Source: Sulfurimonas sp. UBA2011 (lineage in GTDB: Bacteria; Campylobacterota; Campylobacteria; Campylobacterales; Sulfurimonadaceae). From it: DNA of 24,665 bases. Below the pieces are notes generated by a model. The model was given only the letters and a program-made list of their open reading frames with translations, ran no database searches and was not told the origin of the DNA. A program made the position numbers and the translations under genes. Of the stretch, positions 1-7,316 are shown piece after piece. The stretch's first letter is position 1; every line of letters begins with the position of its first letter. The stretch spans positions 256,775 through 281,439 of the forward strand of contig DDCH01000011.1 in NCBI GenBank assembly GCA_002335055.1. Reading direction: 5' to 3'.

Positions 1-44
1 TGCCAAGGTTGGGGTCGCGAGTTCGAACCTCGTCTCCCGCTCCA
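1..44 (+). tRNA. tRNA-Gly(GCC), 3' part only
   Basis: The window opens inside the anticodon loop, with the GCC anticodon at 2-4. The T arm (GTTCGAAC-type loop) and the acceptor 3' strand ending CTCCCGCTCCA follow, with CCA encoded in the genome. The 5' half lies outside the window. It is the first of four closely spaced tRNA genes on the same strand, probably one transcript. Confidence 0.93.
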
Positions 45-84
45 TTTAATTTAACATTATAAAAACTGTGATTTCATTCACTAT

Positions 85-171
85 GCCCGGATGGCGAAAT
101 TGGTAGACGCAGGGGACTTAAAATCCCCCGGTAGCAATACTGTGCCGGTTCAAGTCCGGCTCCGGGCACCA
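85..171 (+). tRNA. tRNA-Leu(TAA)
   Basis: The acceptor strands GCCCGGA and TCCGGGC pair. The anticodon loop carries TAA inside the GGGGA/TCCCC stem. A long variable arm and an encoded CCA are present, and the 87-base length fits a class II tRNA. It lies 40 bases after tRNA-Gly and 18 before tRNA-Cys. Confidence 0.95.
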
Positions 172-189
172 TTGATATGAAAGATAACT

Positions 190-263
190 GGTGCCATCGC
201 CAAGTGGTAAGGCCGTAGCCTGCAAAGCTACTATCCCCAGTTCAAATCTGGGTGGCACCTCCA
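190..263 (+). tRNA. tRNA-Cys(GCA)
   Basis: The acceptor stem is GGTGCCA/TGGCACC with discriminator T and encoded CCA. The anticodon stem GTAGC/GCTAC encloses CTGCAAA, putting GCA at 222-224. The length is 74 bases, normal for a class I tRNA. Confidence 0.95.
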
Positions 264-293
264 GTTTTATAATTTATACTACAACAAACACGT

Positions 294-382
294 GGATCTT
301 TGGCAGAGTTGGTCGAATGCACCGGTCTTGAAAACCGGCGAGGGTTACACCTCCCAGAGTTCGAATCTCTGAGGGTCCACCA
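294..382 (+). tRNA. tRNA-Ser(TGA), island integration target
   Basis: The acceptor is GGATCTT paired with AGGGTCC (G-T pairs tolerated), followed by A and encoded CCA. The anticodon stem CCGGT/ACCGG holds CTTGAAA, so the anticodon TGA is at 329-331. A long variable arm is typical of serine tRNAs. The T arm CAGAG/CTCTG and the 3' acceptor strand are duplicated at 17163-17189, which marks this gene as the insertion site of the adjacent island. The tRNA itself remains intact. Confidence 0.95.
356..382 (+). repeat. Left island attachment repeat
   Basis: The final 27 bases of tRNA-Ser match 17163-17189 with one mismatch; the last 23 bases (360-382) are identical. The repeat covers the T loop, the 3' T stem and the acceptor 3' strand, a common target of tRNA-directed tyrosine integrases. 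The integrase gene ends 16 bases away. Confidence 0.9.
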
Positions 383-397
383 TCTATATCCCCTATA

Positions 398-1603
398 CTA
401 AGCACTTTCACACTTTAAGTTTATATTTTGTACACTACTTGTACTTGTATCATCCAAAAAACTAGCATGTTTCTTATCTTTTGACTTAATATATTTAGCA
501 TAAAACTTGTATGTCGTAGCAACTTCCGAATGACCTAACATTATCCTACTAACCCATAGAATATCTTCACCCTCTGAAAGCATTATGCTTGCAAAAGTAT
601 GTCTTGTTTGATAGAACTTACGATAACTATGTCCAGTTCGAATCAGCAAATTTTTCCAGTGAGTCTTTCTGAAAGTATCATAATTCTTATACCTCTCACC
701 ATCTTTAGTTAGAAATACGAATCCACCTTGCAAACCTGTCATCTTATACTGTTTCCTCAAAGCACCTGCTACAATGGGAAGAAGTGTTGATTTTCTAGTA
801 ACACCTGTTTTGGTAGTTCCTATCTTATGGCTACTATTGTTACCTCTTCGAATATGAATAATCTCATCGTTCCAATCAATATCTTGCCATCGAAGTGTTA
901 CCATCTCCCCAGGTCGCATGCCAGTAAAGAACATAAGCTTTAGAATATTTTTGAACTGACCCTCAGCAGTTTCGATTAGTTTATAGACATCTTCTAAAGA
1001 GAAAGGATCTGTTTTTTCATCGTCAACTTCCCTACCCTTATGGTCTAACCTGTTTCCATAATCATCAAAATGAATAAACAACTTTTTGTCAGGTGCCTTT
1101 GACAAATGGATTGCATTTGAAGTTGCTACACCCTCTTCAATTGCATGATTTAATACACCACTAAACATCGCTCTGATATTAATGATAGTTTTCTGAGCTA
1201 GATTTGATTTCTTTCTCAAAGCCCTCTGCCAATCTTTTATTGCTGAAATTGTAATCTCATCAAATTTCTTATCTGCGAATACAGGAAGTATATGTTTTTT
1301 GATACTAATCTCATAATCATCAACAGAACCTTCACTTGCCGTGTCAGCTCTTAACTCTAAACTTCTAGGAAGGAATTCTCCAAAAGTTATCATAGCCTTT
1401 CGCTCTGCTAAAGTTTTTTGCTTCTCAAGATGATTCTCTAGAAGTTCTTCCCAGTTATCTTCAGTGTAATTCATATCATCGTCAGAGAACTTATCTCCAG
1501 TAGACATTCTGTGATAAGGCTGACCTTTAATTTTCCCCTTAACCCAAATTGTACTACCACGCATATAAGCATGCTCATACACTCTCTCTTTTTTCTTAGC
1601 CAT
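398..1603 (-). CDS. Tyrosine site-specific integrase of the island
   Basis: It would catalyse integration and excision at the tRNA-Ser 3' end. The 401-residue protein has an N-terminal arm-DNA-binding region (about 10-75), a SAM-like core-binding domain (about 75-170) and a catalytic domain (about 195-385). The catalytic Arg is in TGMRPGE (R230), the second box is YQTRHTFAS (R334, H335), then LGHS (357-360), and the nucleophile is probably Y368 in TTYKFYAKY. I chose the ATG at 1603 because GGAG lies five bases upstream on the minus strand; an open frame extends to 1729 but has no comparable ribosome site and overlaps the upstream gene. The start overlaps the end of the excisionase-like gene by eight bases (ATGGCTAA), implying translational coupling. 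The usual box II His is Tyr, which is common in related integrases. Confidence 0.93.
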   Translation of the reverse strand: MAKKKERVYEHAYMRGSTIWVKGKIKGQPYHRMSTGDKFSDDDMNYTEDNWEELLENHLEKQKTLAERKAMITFGEFLPRSLELRADTASEGSVDDYEISIKKHILPVFADKKFDEITISAIKDWQRALRKKSNLAQKTIINIRAMFSGVLNHAIEEGVATSNAIHLSKAPDKKLFIHFDDYGNRLDHKGREVDDEKTDPFSLEDVYKLIETAEGQFKNILKLMFFTGMRPGEMVTLRWQDIDWNDEIIHIRRGNNSSHKIGTTKTGVTRKSTLLPIVAGALRKQYKMTGLQGGFVFLTKDGERYKNYDTFRKTHWKNLLIRTGHSYRKFYQTRHTFASIMLSEGEDILWVSRIMLGHSEVATTYKFYAKYIKSKDKKHASFLDDTSTSSVQNINLKCESA

Positions 1604-1943
1604 TTGAACTCCTTCTTTTTCTTTGAATTCGTTCAACCGCCCCTTGGTGAATAAATATTCTACTCCCTTTGTACTTAAAGTCGACGCTTTTTTTGAAACC
1701 TCCACTTTTAAGTTGTTTACGAACTGCATCAGAACTTAAACCTTTTACTTCTGCAACAGTAGACACTGGAATCCATATTATTGGATCGGGCGTTGACAAC
1801 TTGTATTTCAATGCTTTAATCTCGATCAATAAACTCTCCTGTCTATCCTTAAACATATCCACAAGCTTAACTATTGTTTTATCCTTAGTCATCATATAGA
1901 GAACTCTTTCCTGTACAGAGACATCAATTTGTAAAGCACCCAT
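1596..1943 (-). CDS. Small helix-turn-helix protein, excisionase-like
   Basis: The protein has 115 residues. Residues 1-50 are a charged, probably helical region. Residues 58-110 look like an excisionase/MerR-type winged helix: STVAEVKGLSSDAVRKQLKS is the helix-turn-helix, followed by a short wing and a basic tail (QRKRR). Its position between rep and int, with a one-base TAATG overlap with rep upstream and an eight-base overlap with int downstream, supports a role in recombination directionality or in regulating the operon. This is family resemblance plus context; a simple transcription factor remains possible. Confidence 0.7.
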   Translation of the reverse strand: MGALQIDVSVQERVLYMMTKDKTIVKLVDMFKDRQESLLIEIKALKYKLSTPDPIIWIPVSTVAEVKGLSSDAVRKQLKSGGFKKSVDFKYKGSRIFIHQGAVERIQRKRRSSNG

Positions 1944-3214
1944 TATCTTCCTTCTTTTGTAAGTGCATACTCATTTACAGATTCATCATGGTAGTCTGCA
2001 TAATCAATCTTCTTTCTTTTTGGTTCAACAGCAATAACTTGCCCTCGATATGTGATAACTCTATCTGGTTCCTTGCCATCTATTACAAGATTACCTGCAC
2101 ACCAATCAATAGTAACACGAGCAAGGCTTTTGTATCTCGATTTGAATACGATGAGCTGAGTTCGTATCTTCTGATAAAAACTTTTAGAAAACAGCATCTG
2201 CGATGATGAGTGTAACTTCAACCCCAGAAACTCAAAAACTGCAACATCTTCAGCAGCTCTGGACTCATCACCCTCAAATTTACCTTTGATATTATGAGTC
2301 CGTTGGGCATTAGAGATAGCTGTTTGTGTTGTACGAAGTTTAAATTTAGCACGAGTCATGCTGATGATATACTTTCTGATGGAGTCATACTTTTCAGCCA
2401 TAGTCGCATTATCATTAAACTCTATAAGGGTTGCTCTTCCCGAATAGATGTCAATGGCTGGGGATAGTGATGGCAGAAAGTAGTTTGTACGAGTAGGGTT
2501 TTCCTTATCAGGCATTGTTTTAACTGCTATATTATTTGAATGGTAATACTCCATAAGCCCATCTTTCAAATGTGCACTCAAAGCAAAGTGAGTTCTCCCA
2601 AGTGGAAATATCTCTTCTCCACGGTTCTTAGCTCTCTCAGACACAGTTATATCTAAGTGAGCATTCCTTATATCGTGTACCAGTTTCATTAACTTTGCCA
2701 ACTCTTCTATATCATCATAAATTGAAACAACGGTATGCATATGAACATCACCACCTGTTTGAAGCTCTAGTGCCCAGTGGTAGTGTAAGCGTTTTTTGTA
2801 TGCACACTCTTTCATTTCATCACTTGCAAAAACTTCAGATTTACTCAAAGTTCTCATATGGTGCAATAGAGAGTTAACCTGAGTTCTAATTCTCTGCACA
2901 ACAGTATCAAAACTCTTGTCTGTATCTGCAACCCTAAATGGCTGTGAGATTGTCCAAGTTAAAATCATCTCTGTTCTGTCGCCGTTAAGACGCATCAGTT
3001 CAGAAGCAGACTTAGTGTTTTGAATCAGACGAGCTAGCTCAATCTGGTTCTGTTTGTACTGGTACTGTTCCCAAGTTGATCGCTCTTTTCCAGACTCCTT
3101 TACCTTTTTTTCATATTTCAGTTGATGCTTTAGTTGCTCTTGTCTCTGTATTCTCCAAATCTTTTTCTTATGTTCTGCCCACCATCGTGGTGCTTGTCGT
3201 TTTATCTTTGCCAT
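1943..3214 (-). CDS. HUH-type replication initiator (rolling-circle Rep-like)
   Basis: The protein has 423 residues, with a very basic first 45. It shows the three HUH endonuclease motifs in order: motif I ILTWTIS (84-90), motif II VHMHTVV with the metal-binding pair H158/H160, and a motif III-like Tyr/Lys cluster EKYDSIRKYI (Y276, K281, Y282). Rep proteins of this kind nick an origin and become linked to DNA through tyrosine. Here it could replicate the excised island or nick it for mobilisation. An AGGAG ribosome site precedes the ATG. It is first in the rep-xis-int operon. I do not recognise the exact family; it recalls inovirus gpII or plasmid Rep proteins. The C-terminal 120 residues have no assigned domain. 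Confidence 0.75.
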   Translation of the reverse strand: MAKIKRQAPRWWAEHKKKIWRIQRQEQLKHQLKYEKKVKESGKERSTWEQYQYKQNQIELARLIQNTKSASELMRLNGDRTEMILTWTISQPFRVADTDKSFDTVVQRIRTQVNSLLHHMRTLSKSEVFASDEMKECAYKKRLHYHWALELQTGGDVHMHTVVSIYDDIEELAKLMKLVHDIRNAHLDITVSERAKNRGEEIFPLGRTHFALSAHLKDGLMEYYHSNNIAVKTMPDKENPTRTNYFLPSLSPAIDIYSGRATLIEFNDNATMAEKYDSIRKYIISMTRAKFKLRTTQTAISNAQRTHNIKGKFEGDESRAAEDVAVFEFLGLKLHSSSQMLFSKSFYQKIRTQLIVFKSRYKSLARVTIDWCAGNLVIDGKEPDRVITYRGQVIAVEPKRKKIDYADYHDESVNEYALTKEGR

Positions 3215-3490
3215 GATTATTCTCCTTGGTGTGGCTACACCTGTACCTATCCTAGTCCTAAATATTCAGATTAGGTGCTCGACCTCCACCCCTATCTCAT
3301 AGATACCGAATTAGTACCTAGAATTTTTGCAAGAGTAGTCCCTCCGGAGGATGGGTCATTTCAAACTATATAAGCTAAAATTAAGTTTTAAGATATATTT
3401 CGATTATTTTCATCTATCTACAAGAACGGACAAGGGCATTTTTGCATCTTGCTATTAACGGTATGGAGATCGTTTGTTCTACTGTTAGGC

Positions 3491-3519
3491 TTGAATAAAA
3501 GAGAGAAATGAGGTATAAT
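3491..3519 (+). promoter_or_regulatory. Sigma-70 type promoter
   Basis: TTGAAT (3491-3496) is separated by exactly 17 bases from TATAAT (3514-3519). Transcription would begin near 3526 and reach the hsdS-like gene after an untranslated leader of about 177 bases, unless it makes a separate short RNA. Confidence 0.65.
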
Positions 3520-3607
3520 TACAGTCAATCACAACTGATGGAGCCTCGCTGCTCTATCTCTTCTTAAAGAAAACTTCCCTTGAAACTTAACTTCCAAAGA
3601 AAGAGAA

Positions 3608-3627
3608 AACATGTTATAATTCATGTT
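3608..3627 (+). promoter_or_regulatory. Operator-like inverted repeat over a -10 element
   Basis: AACATG and CATGTT are inverted arms separated by 8 bases, and the spacer contains TATAAT (3615-3620). A repressor bound to the arms would cover this -10 box. A further TATAAT lies at 3640-3645. Both are upstream of the hsdS-like gene. No binding protein is identified; the small helix-turn-helix protein of the island is a candidate. Confidence 0.4.
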
Positions 3628-3702
3628 AACTGTTGAAAGTATAATAGATTTTGAAATAAAAGTCAACACAATAATATTTATGTATATCGATAAGGTTTAA
3701 GA

Positions 3703-4521
3703 ATGACAAGCAAGCAAATGAAGAACATTAAAATACTTAACAATATGATTAAGGATAGTTTCCCAGATACATCAATAGTCACACTTGCGGATTTAACGAA
3801 AAGTATTGCCAAAGTTTCCAATGTAAGAGTACGAGAATGTAGCGTCAACAATTATGATGAGATAGGTGTAGACTCTATTGATGAGCAAGGTGTGTTATCT
3901 ATTCCAGAGACTCCAAAAGAGTATGCAAGTGCGAACAAAAGTGCGATTGAGTCTCAAAGTTTACACAAAGGGGATCTGATTTTTGGATATAGAGGGAAAA
4001 TGGGAAAAGTTGGTTTAGTCGCTGATGAATTTAAGACACCCGTTGTTACTAACAATGGAATGATAAGGGTGATATTTGAAGAAGACCGAGTAGAAGAAAC
4101 ACCTCAATATATACAGACATACTTATCTAGTAAGCTTGTGAGAACATATCTCAATAGTATGCTTGACGATAGAAGTGGAAAGAAAGTGTTGAATGTTGCA
4201 ACAATAGCAACTCTTCCAATACCTTATTTTGAAGAGATGGGTGGTATATCAAAATTCACTACGATGTTGACTAAACGAAAGAAGATGTCATGTGCAGTTA
4301 GAAACTTGATAGAAGAAGCCAACACTCTCTTAGAGGTATATCAAGATATGGAAAGTGAATCTATCGTTCTTAAAGAACTTTCTACAGATGAACTAAGTCC
4401 TATAAACAATGCAGATCATGCTAAAGAAGAAGCTCTTCAGCAAATAACTACACAGCTTCAAGTTCTTAAAAATACCAAATCCTCAAAGAGTATATTGTCT
4501 ACAGAATTTATTTCTCAATAG
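3703..4521 (+). CDS. HsdS-like protein with a single target recognition domain
   Basis: The protein has 272 residues. Residues 25-180 resemble one type I restriction specificity (TRD) unit: SLHKGDLIFGYRGKMGKVGL (86-105) is the typical strand with KGDLI, followed by TNNGMIRV (116-123) and a YLNSMLDDRSGKKVLNVATI stretch (149-168) leading to LPIPY. Residues 180-255 are probably helical, like the conserved spacer helix of HsdS. Normal HsdS proteins have two TRDs and about 400 residues, so this half-sized form would have to dimerise or act as an accessory. AAGG lies upstream of the ATG. It has its own promoter region and ends 80 bases before the methyltransferase gene, which appears to have its own promoter too. 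No HsdM or HsdR is present. Confidence 0.72.
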   Translation: MTSKQMKNIKILNNMIKDSFPDTSIVTLADLTKSIAKVSNVRVRECSVNNYDEIGVDSIDEQGVLSIPETPKEYASANKSAIESQSLHKGDLIFGYRGKMGKVGLVADEFKTPVVTNNGMIRVIFEEDRVEETPQYIQTYLSSKLVRTYLNSMLDDRSGKKVLNVATIATLPIPYFEEMGGISKFTTMLTKRKKMSCAVRNLIEEANTLLEVYQDMESESIVLKELSTDELSPINNADHAKEEALQQITTQLQVLKNTKSSKSILSTEFISQ

Positions 4522-4562
4522 TTAATATACAACCTATCTATCGCCTTAATATTACATATATT

Positions 4563-4571
4563 TGCTATAAT
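4563..4571 (+). promoter_or_regulatory. Extended -10 promoter for the methyltransferase operon
   Basis: TGCTATAAT is a TGn-extended -10 element. No good -35 is seen, which the extended element can compensate for. Transcription from about 4578 gives a leader of about 24 bases with AAGGG seven bases before the ATG at 4602. Confidence 0.55.
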
Positions 4572-4601
4572 AGAACATAAACTTATATTAAGGGTTCACA
4601 T

Positions 4602-7316
4602 ATGGCAACAACATCACAAATAGAGAAGAGTATAAAGAAAGTTGTAAACAACTTCTCTAGTGATGAATTCATATTTGACCTTCTATCTGCTTATGATGTT
4701 GCAGACTCCAGAATCAAACGACTACGAACAGGCGATAGAAACAAATTAGATAGCATTGGGGAACTAGATGCTTCTACACTCAAACTCTTTTTCAAAGTCT
4801 CCTCCACATCTGAGCTCCATGCGGTTATTGATGAACTTAGCACTAAGTATGCAGCAGAGAAAAAGCCTCCTCGCTTTGCTATAGTTACTGACTACACAAC
4901 ACTTCTAGCTATTGATACAAAAACAGATGACACACTCGATGTGCAGATAACAGATCTAGCCAAATACTATGACTTCTTCCTGCCACTCGCTGGAATGGAA
5001 AAGGCCGTGATAGTTGATGAAAATCCTGCTGATGTTAAAGCTGCTGAAAAGATGGCAAAGCTCTATGATGAGATAACCAAAGACAATGAGATTAAGAGTG
5101 AAGAAGATGTTCATGCTCTGAATGTATTTCTCATTAGGTTACTGTTTTGTTACTTCGCTGAAGACAGCAATATCTTTGCCGATAACCAATTTACAAACGC
5201 CATTGAGCAACATACACAAGATGATGGCTCTGATTTAGATGAGTACATCGTTCGTCTCTTTGAGTTGCTTGACACACAGATGAGAGAGAGTGACCTGAGC
5301 GAACACCTCAAAGCCTTTCCTTATGTAAATGGTGGCCTGTTTAAAACTAGATGCCATGTGCCAAAGTTCACAAGTAAGTCTCGCCGCATCATGATAGAGG
5401 TTGGAACACTAGACTGGTCTGACATCAATCCTGATATTTTCGGTTCTATGATACAAGCTGTCATCACCGATGAACATCGTGGTGGGATGGGGATGCATTA
5501 CACATCAGTTCCTAACATCATGAAAGTGATAGAACCGCTCTTCTTGGACTCACTCTATGAAGAGTTTGAAAATTCAAAGACCAGTAAAGCAAAACTACAG
5601 AAGCTTCAAGAGCGACTCTCAAAACTGAAAATATTTGACCCTGCTTGTGGATCGGGAAACTTTCTTATCATCGCATACAAAGAGCTACGAGCATTAGAGA
5701 TTAAGATACTTCAACAGATAGACAAAGTGTCAAACATGAAGCAAGGGGAGCTGTTTAACTCCAAGCGGAAGAAAGAGCAGATGAGTTTCATGTCTCTCTC
5801 TTCTAACATTGAGCTTACACAGTTCTACGGCATAGAGCTAGATGACTTTGCTCATGAGGTAGCAATCCTCTCTCTATGGCTAACAGAGCATCAGATGAAT
5901 GTAGCTTTTTTCAAAGAGTTCGGTCAGACTGCACCACCACTTCCACTTCCTGAAGGTGGGCATATTGTTCATGGTAATGCTACTAGACTAGACTGGGAAG
6001 AGGTTTGTCCTAAAGAGGATGGGGATGAGATATATATACTTGGAAATCCTCCTTACCTTGGTTCTAGTATGCAGAATAAAGAACAAAAAGAAGATAAAAA
6101 GCTGGTTTTTGATGGGATAAGAAACTATAAAAATCTAGATTATATTGCTTGTTGGTTTCTTAAAGGGGCTACATATATTCAAGATGTAAATGCAAGATTT
6201 GCTTTTGTTACAACAAATTCAATTTCTCAAGGTGAACAGGTGGCAATGCTATGGCCACATATGTTTGATAAGAATGTTGAGATATTTTTTGCACATCAAT
6301 CATTCAAATGGACAAATAATGCTATGGGAAATGCAAATGTAATTGTAGCAATTATAGGACTTAGAAATACAGTAAATCAAGTAAAATATCTTTTTGTTAA
6401 CTCCATAAAACAAGAAATAAAAAATATAAATGCTTATTTAGTAGGAGCTTCTAATATACTAATTAAAAGATCATCATCTCCCATTTCAAAAATTTCAAAA
6501 ATGGTACTTGGTGATGCTCCGAAAGATGGTAGTAATTTAGTATTGACTACAGAAGAGAAAAATCAACTTATTAATGAAAATTCAAATGCTAAACTATTAA
6601 TTAAAAGTTATATCGGAGCATTTGAATACATTAATATGAAAGAACGCTGGTGCTTGTGGATAGCTGATAAGGACATTGAAATTGCCAACTCAATATCAAG
6701 CATAAAGCTAAGGATTGAAAAAGTTCGAGATATGAGACTTGCCAGCACTAAACCTGCAACTCAGGAGTTTGCAAAAACACCACATAGATTTGTAGAAATA
6801 AGATATCAAAAGAGTGACACAACAATTATCATCCCAAATGTATCATCGGAAAGAAGAGAATATGTGCCTATAGGGTTCTTAGATGGAGATACAATTATTG
6901 CTAACTCTGCTAGTGCCATATATAATGCAGAACCATGGATATTCTCACTCATAACTTCAAAAATGCACATGACATGGATGAGGACTGTTGCAGGAAGATT
7001 GAAGACGGACTATCGCTATTCATCAGCTCTTGTTTACAATACCTTTCCTTTCCCAAACATCAATGAAAAACAAAAAGAACACCTAAGTGAACATGTTTTA
7101 AATATCCTAGATGAAAGAGAGCAACACTCAGAAAAAACTCTAGCTCAGCTCTACGATCCAAACAAAATGCCAGATGGACTAAGAGAAGCCCACCACAACC
7201 TAGACCTAGCCATAGAACAATGCTACAGAAAGAAACCATTCACCAGCGATGAAGAACGACTTGAGTATCTGTTTGGACTGTATGAAGAGATGATTGAAAA
7301 TGAGGTTCGTAAATAA
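4602..7316 (+). CDS. MmeI/YeeA-type adenine-specific DNA methyltransferase
   Basis: This 904-residue protein probably methylates adenine N6 at a specific DNA site using S-adenosylmethionine. The N-terminal region (1-290) resembles the MmeI spacer. MHYTS (298-302) precedes SAM-binding motif I, FDPACGSGNFL (345-355), and the catalytic motif IV is NPPY (482-485). Residues from about 490 to 820 are probably the target recognition domain, and the C-terminal segment (about 820-904) is helical. I see no D...ExK nuclease motif in the N-terminal part, unlike the bifunctional MmeI enzymes, so it looks like a methylase only. By eye the DNA becomes more AT-rich over roughly 6050-6960, the recognition-domain segment. 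The stop overlaps the next start by one base (TAATG). Confidence 0.9.
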   Translation: MATTSQIEKSIKKVVNNFSSDEFIFDLLSAYDVADSRIKRLRTGDRNKLDSIGELDASTLKLFFKVSSTSELHAVIDELSTKYAAEKKPPRFAIVTDYTTLLAIDTKTDDTLDVQITDLAKYYDFFLPLAGMEKAVIVDENPADVKAAEKMAKLYDEITKDNEIKSEEDVHALNVFLIRLLFCYFAEDSNIFADNQFTNAIEQHTQDDGSDLDEYIVRLFELLDTQMRESDLSEHLKAFPYVNGGLFKTRCHVPKFTSKSRRIMIEVGTLDWSDINPDIFGSMIQAVITDEHRGGMGMHYTSVPNIMKVIEPLFLDSLYEEFENSKTSKAKLQKLQERLSKLKIFDPACGSGNFLIIAYKELRALEIKILQQIDKVSNMKQGELFNSKRKKEQMSFMSLSSNIELTQFYGIELDDFAHEVAILSLWLTEHQMNVAFFKEFGQTAPPLPLPEGGHIVHGNATRLDWEEVCPKEDGDEIYILGNPPYLGSSMQNKEQKEDKKLVFDGIRNYKNLDYIACWFLKGATYIQDVNARFAFVTTNSISQGEQVAMLWPHMFDKNVEIFFAHQSFKWTNNAMGNANVIVAIIGLRNTVNQVKYLFVNSIKQEIKNINAYLVGASNILIKRSSSPISKISKMVLGDAPKDGSNLVLTTEEKNQLINENSNAKLLIKSYIGAFEYINMKERWCLWIADKDIEIANSISSIKLRIEKVRDMRLASTKPATQEFAKTPHRFVEIRYQKSDTTIIIPNVSSERREYVPIGFLDGDTIIANSASAIYNAEPWIFSLITSKMHMTWMRTVAGRLKTDYRYSSALVYNTFPFPNINEKQKEHLSEHVLNILDEREQHSEKTLAQLYDPNKMPDGLREAHHNLDLAIEQCYRKKPFTSDEERLEYLFGLYEEMIENEVRK

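Larger units (their letters stand above)
3215..3702. other. Divergent intergenic region between rep and the hsdS-like gene
   Basis: These 488 bases separate divergent genes and contain no convincing ORF. They hold a small hairpin just upstream of the rep ribosome site (GGTGT-GGCT-ACACC, 3228-3241), the perfect palindrome CCTCCGGAGG (3341-3350), a strong plus-strand promoter (3491-3519) and an inverted repeat around a second TATAAT (3608-3627). The region may also contain the replication origin that the HUH Rep acts on. Confidence 0.6.

Noticed and set aside
2695..2877. Plus-strand ORF of 60 codons inside rep
   Set aside because: It is antisense to a well-supported HUH Rep gene and has no ribosome site or recognisable domain.
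4602..7316. Methyltransferase as a bifunctional MmeI-type restriction enzyme
   Set aside because: No D...ExK nuclease motif could be found in the N-terminal region, and a separate GIY-YIG nuclease is present in the operon.
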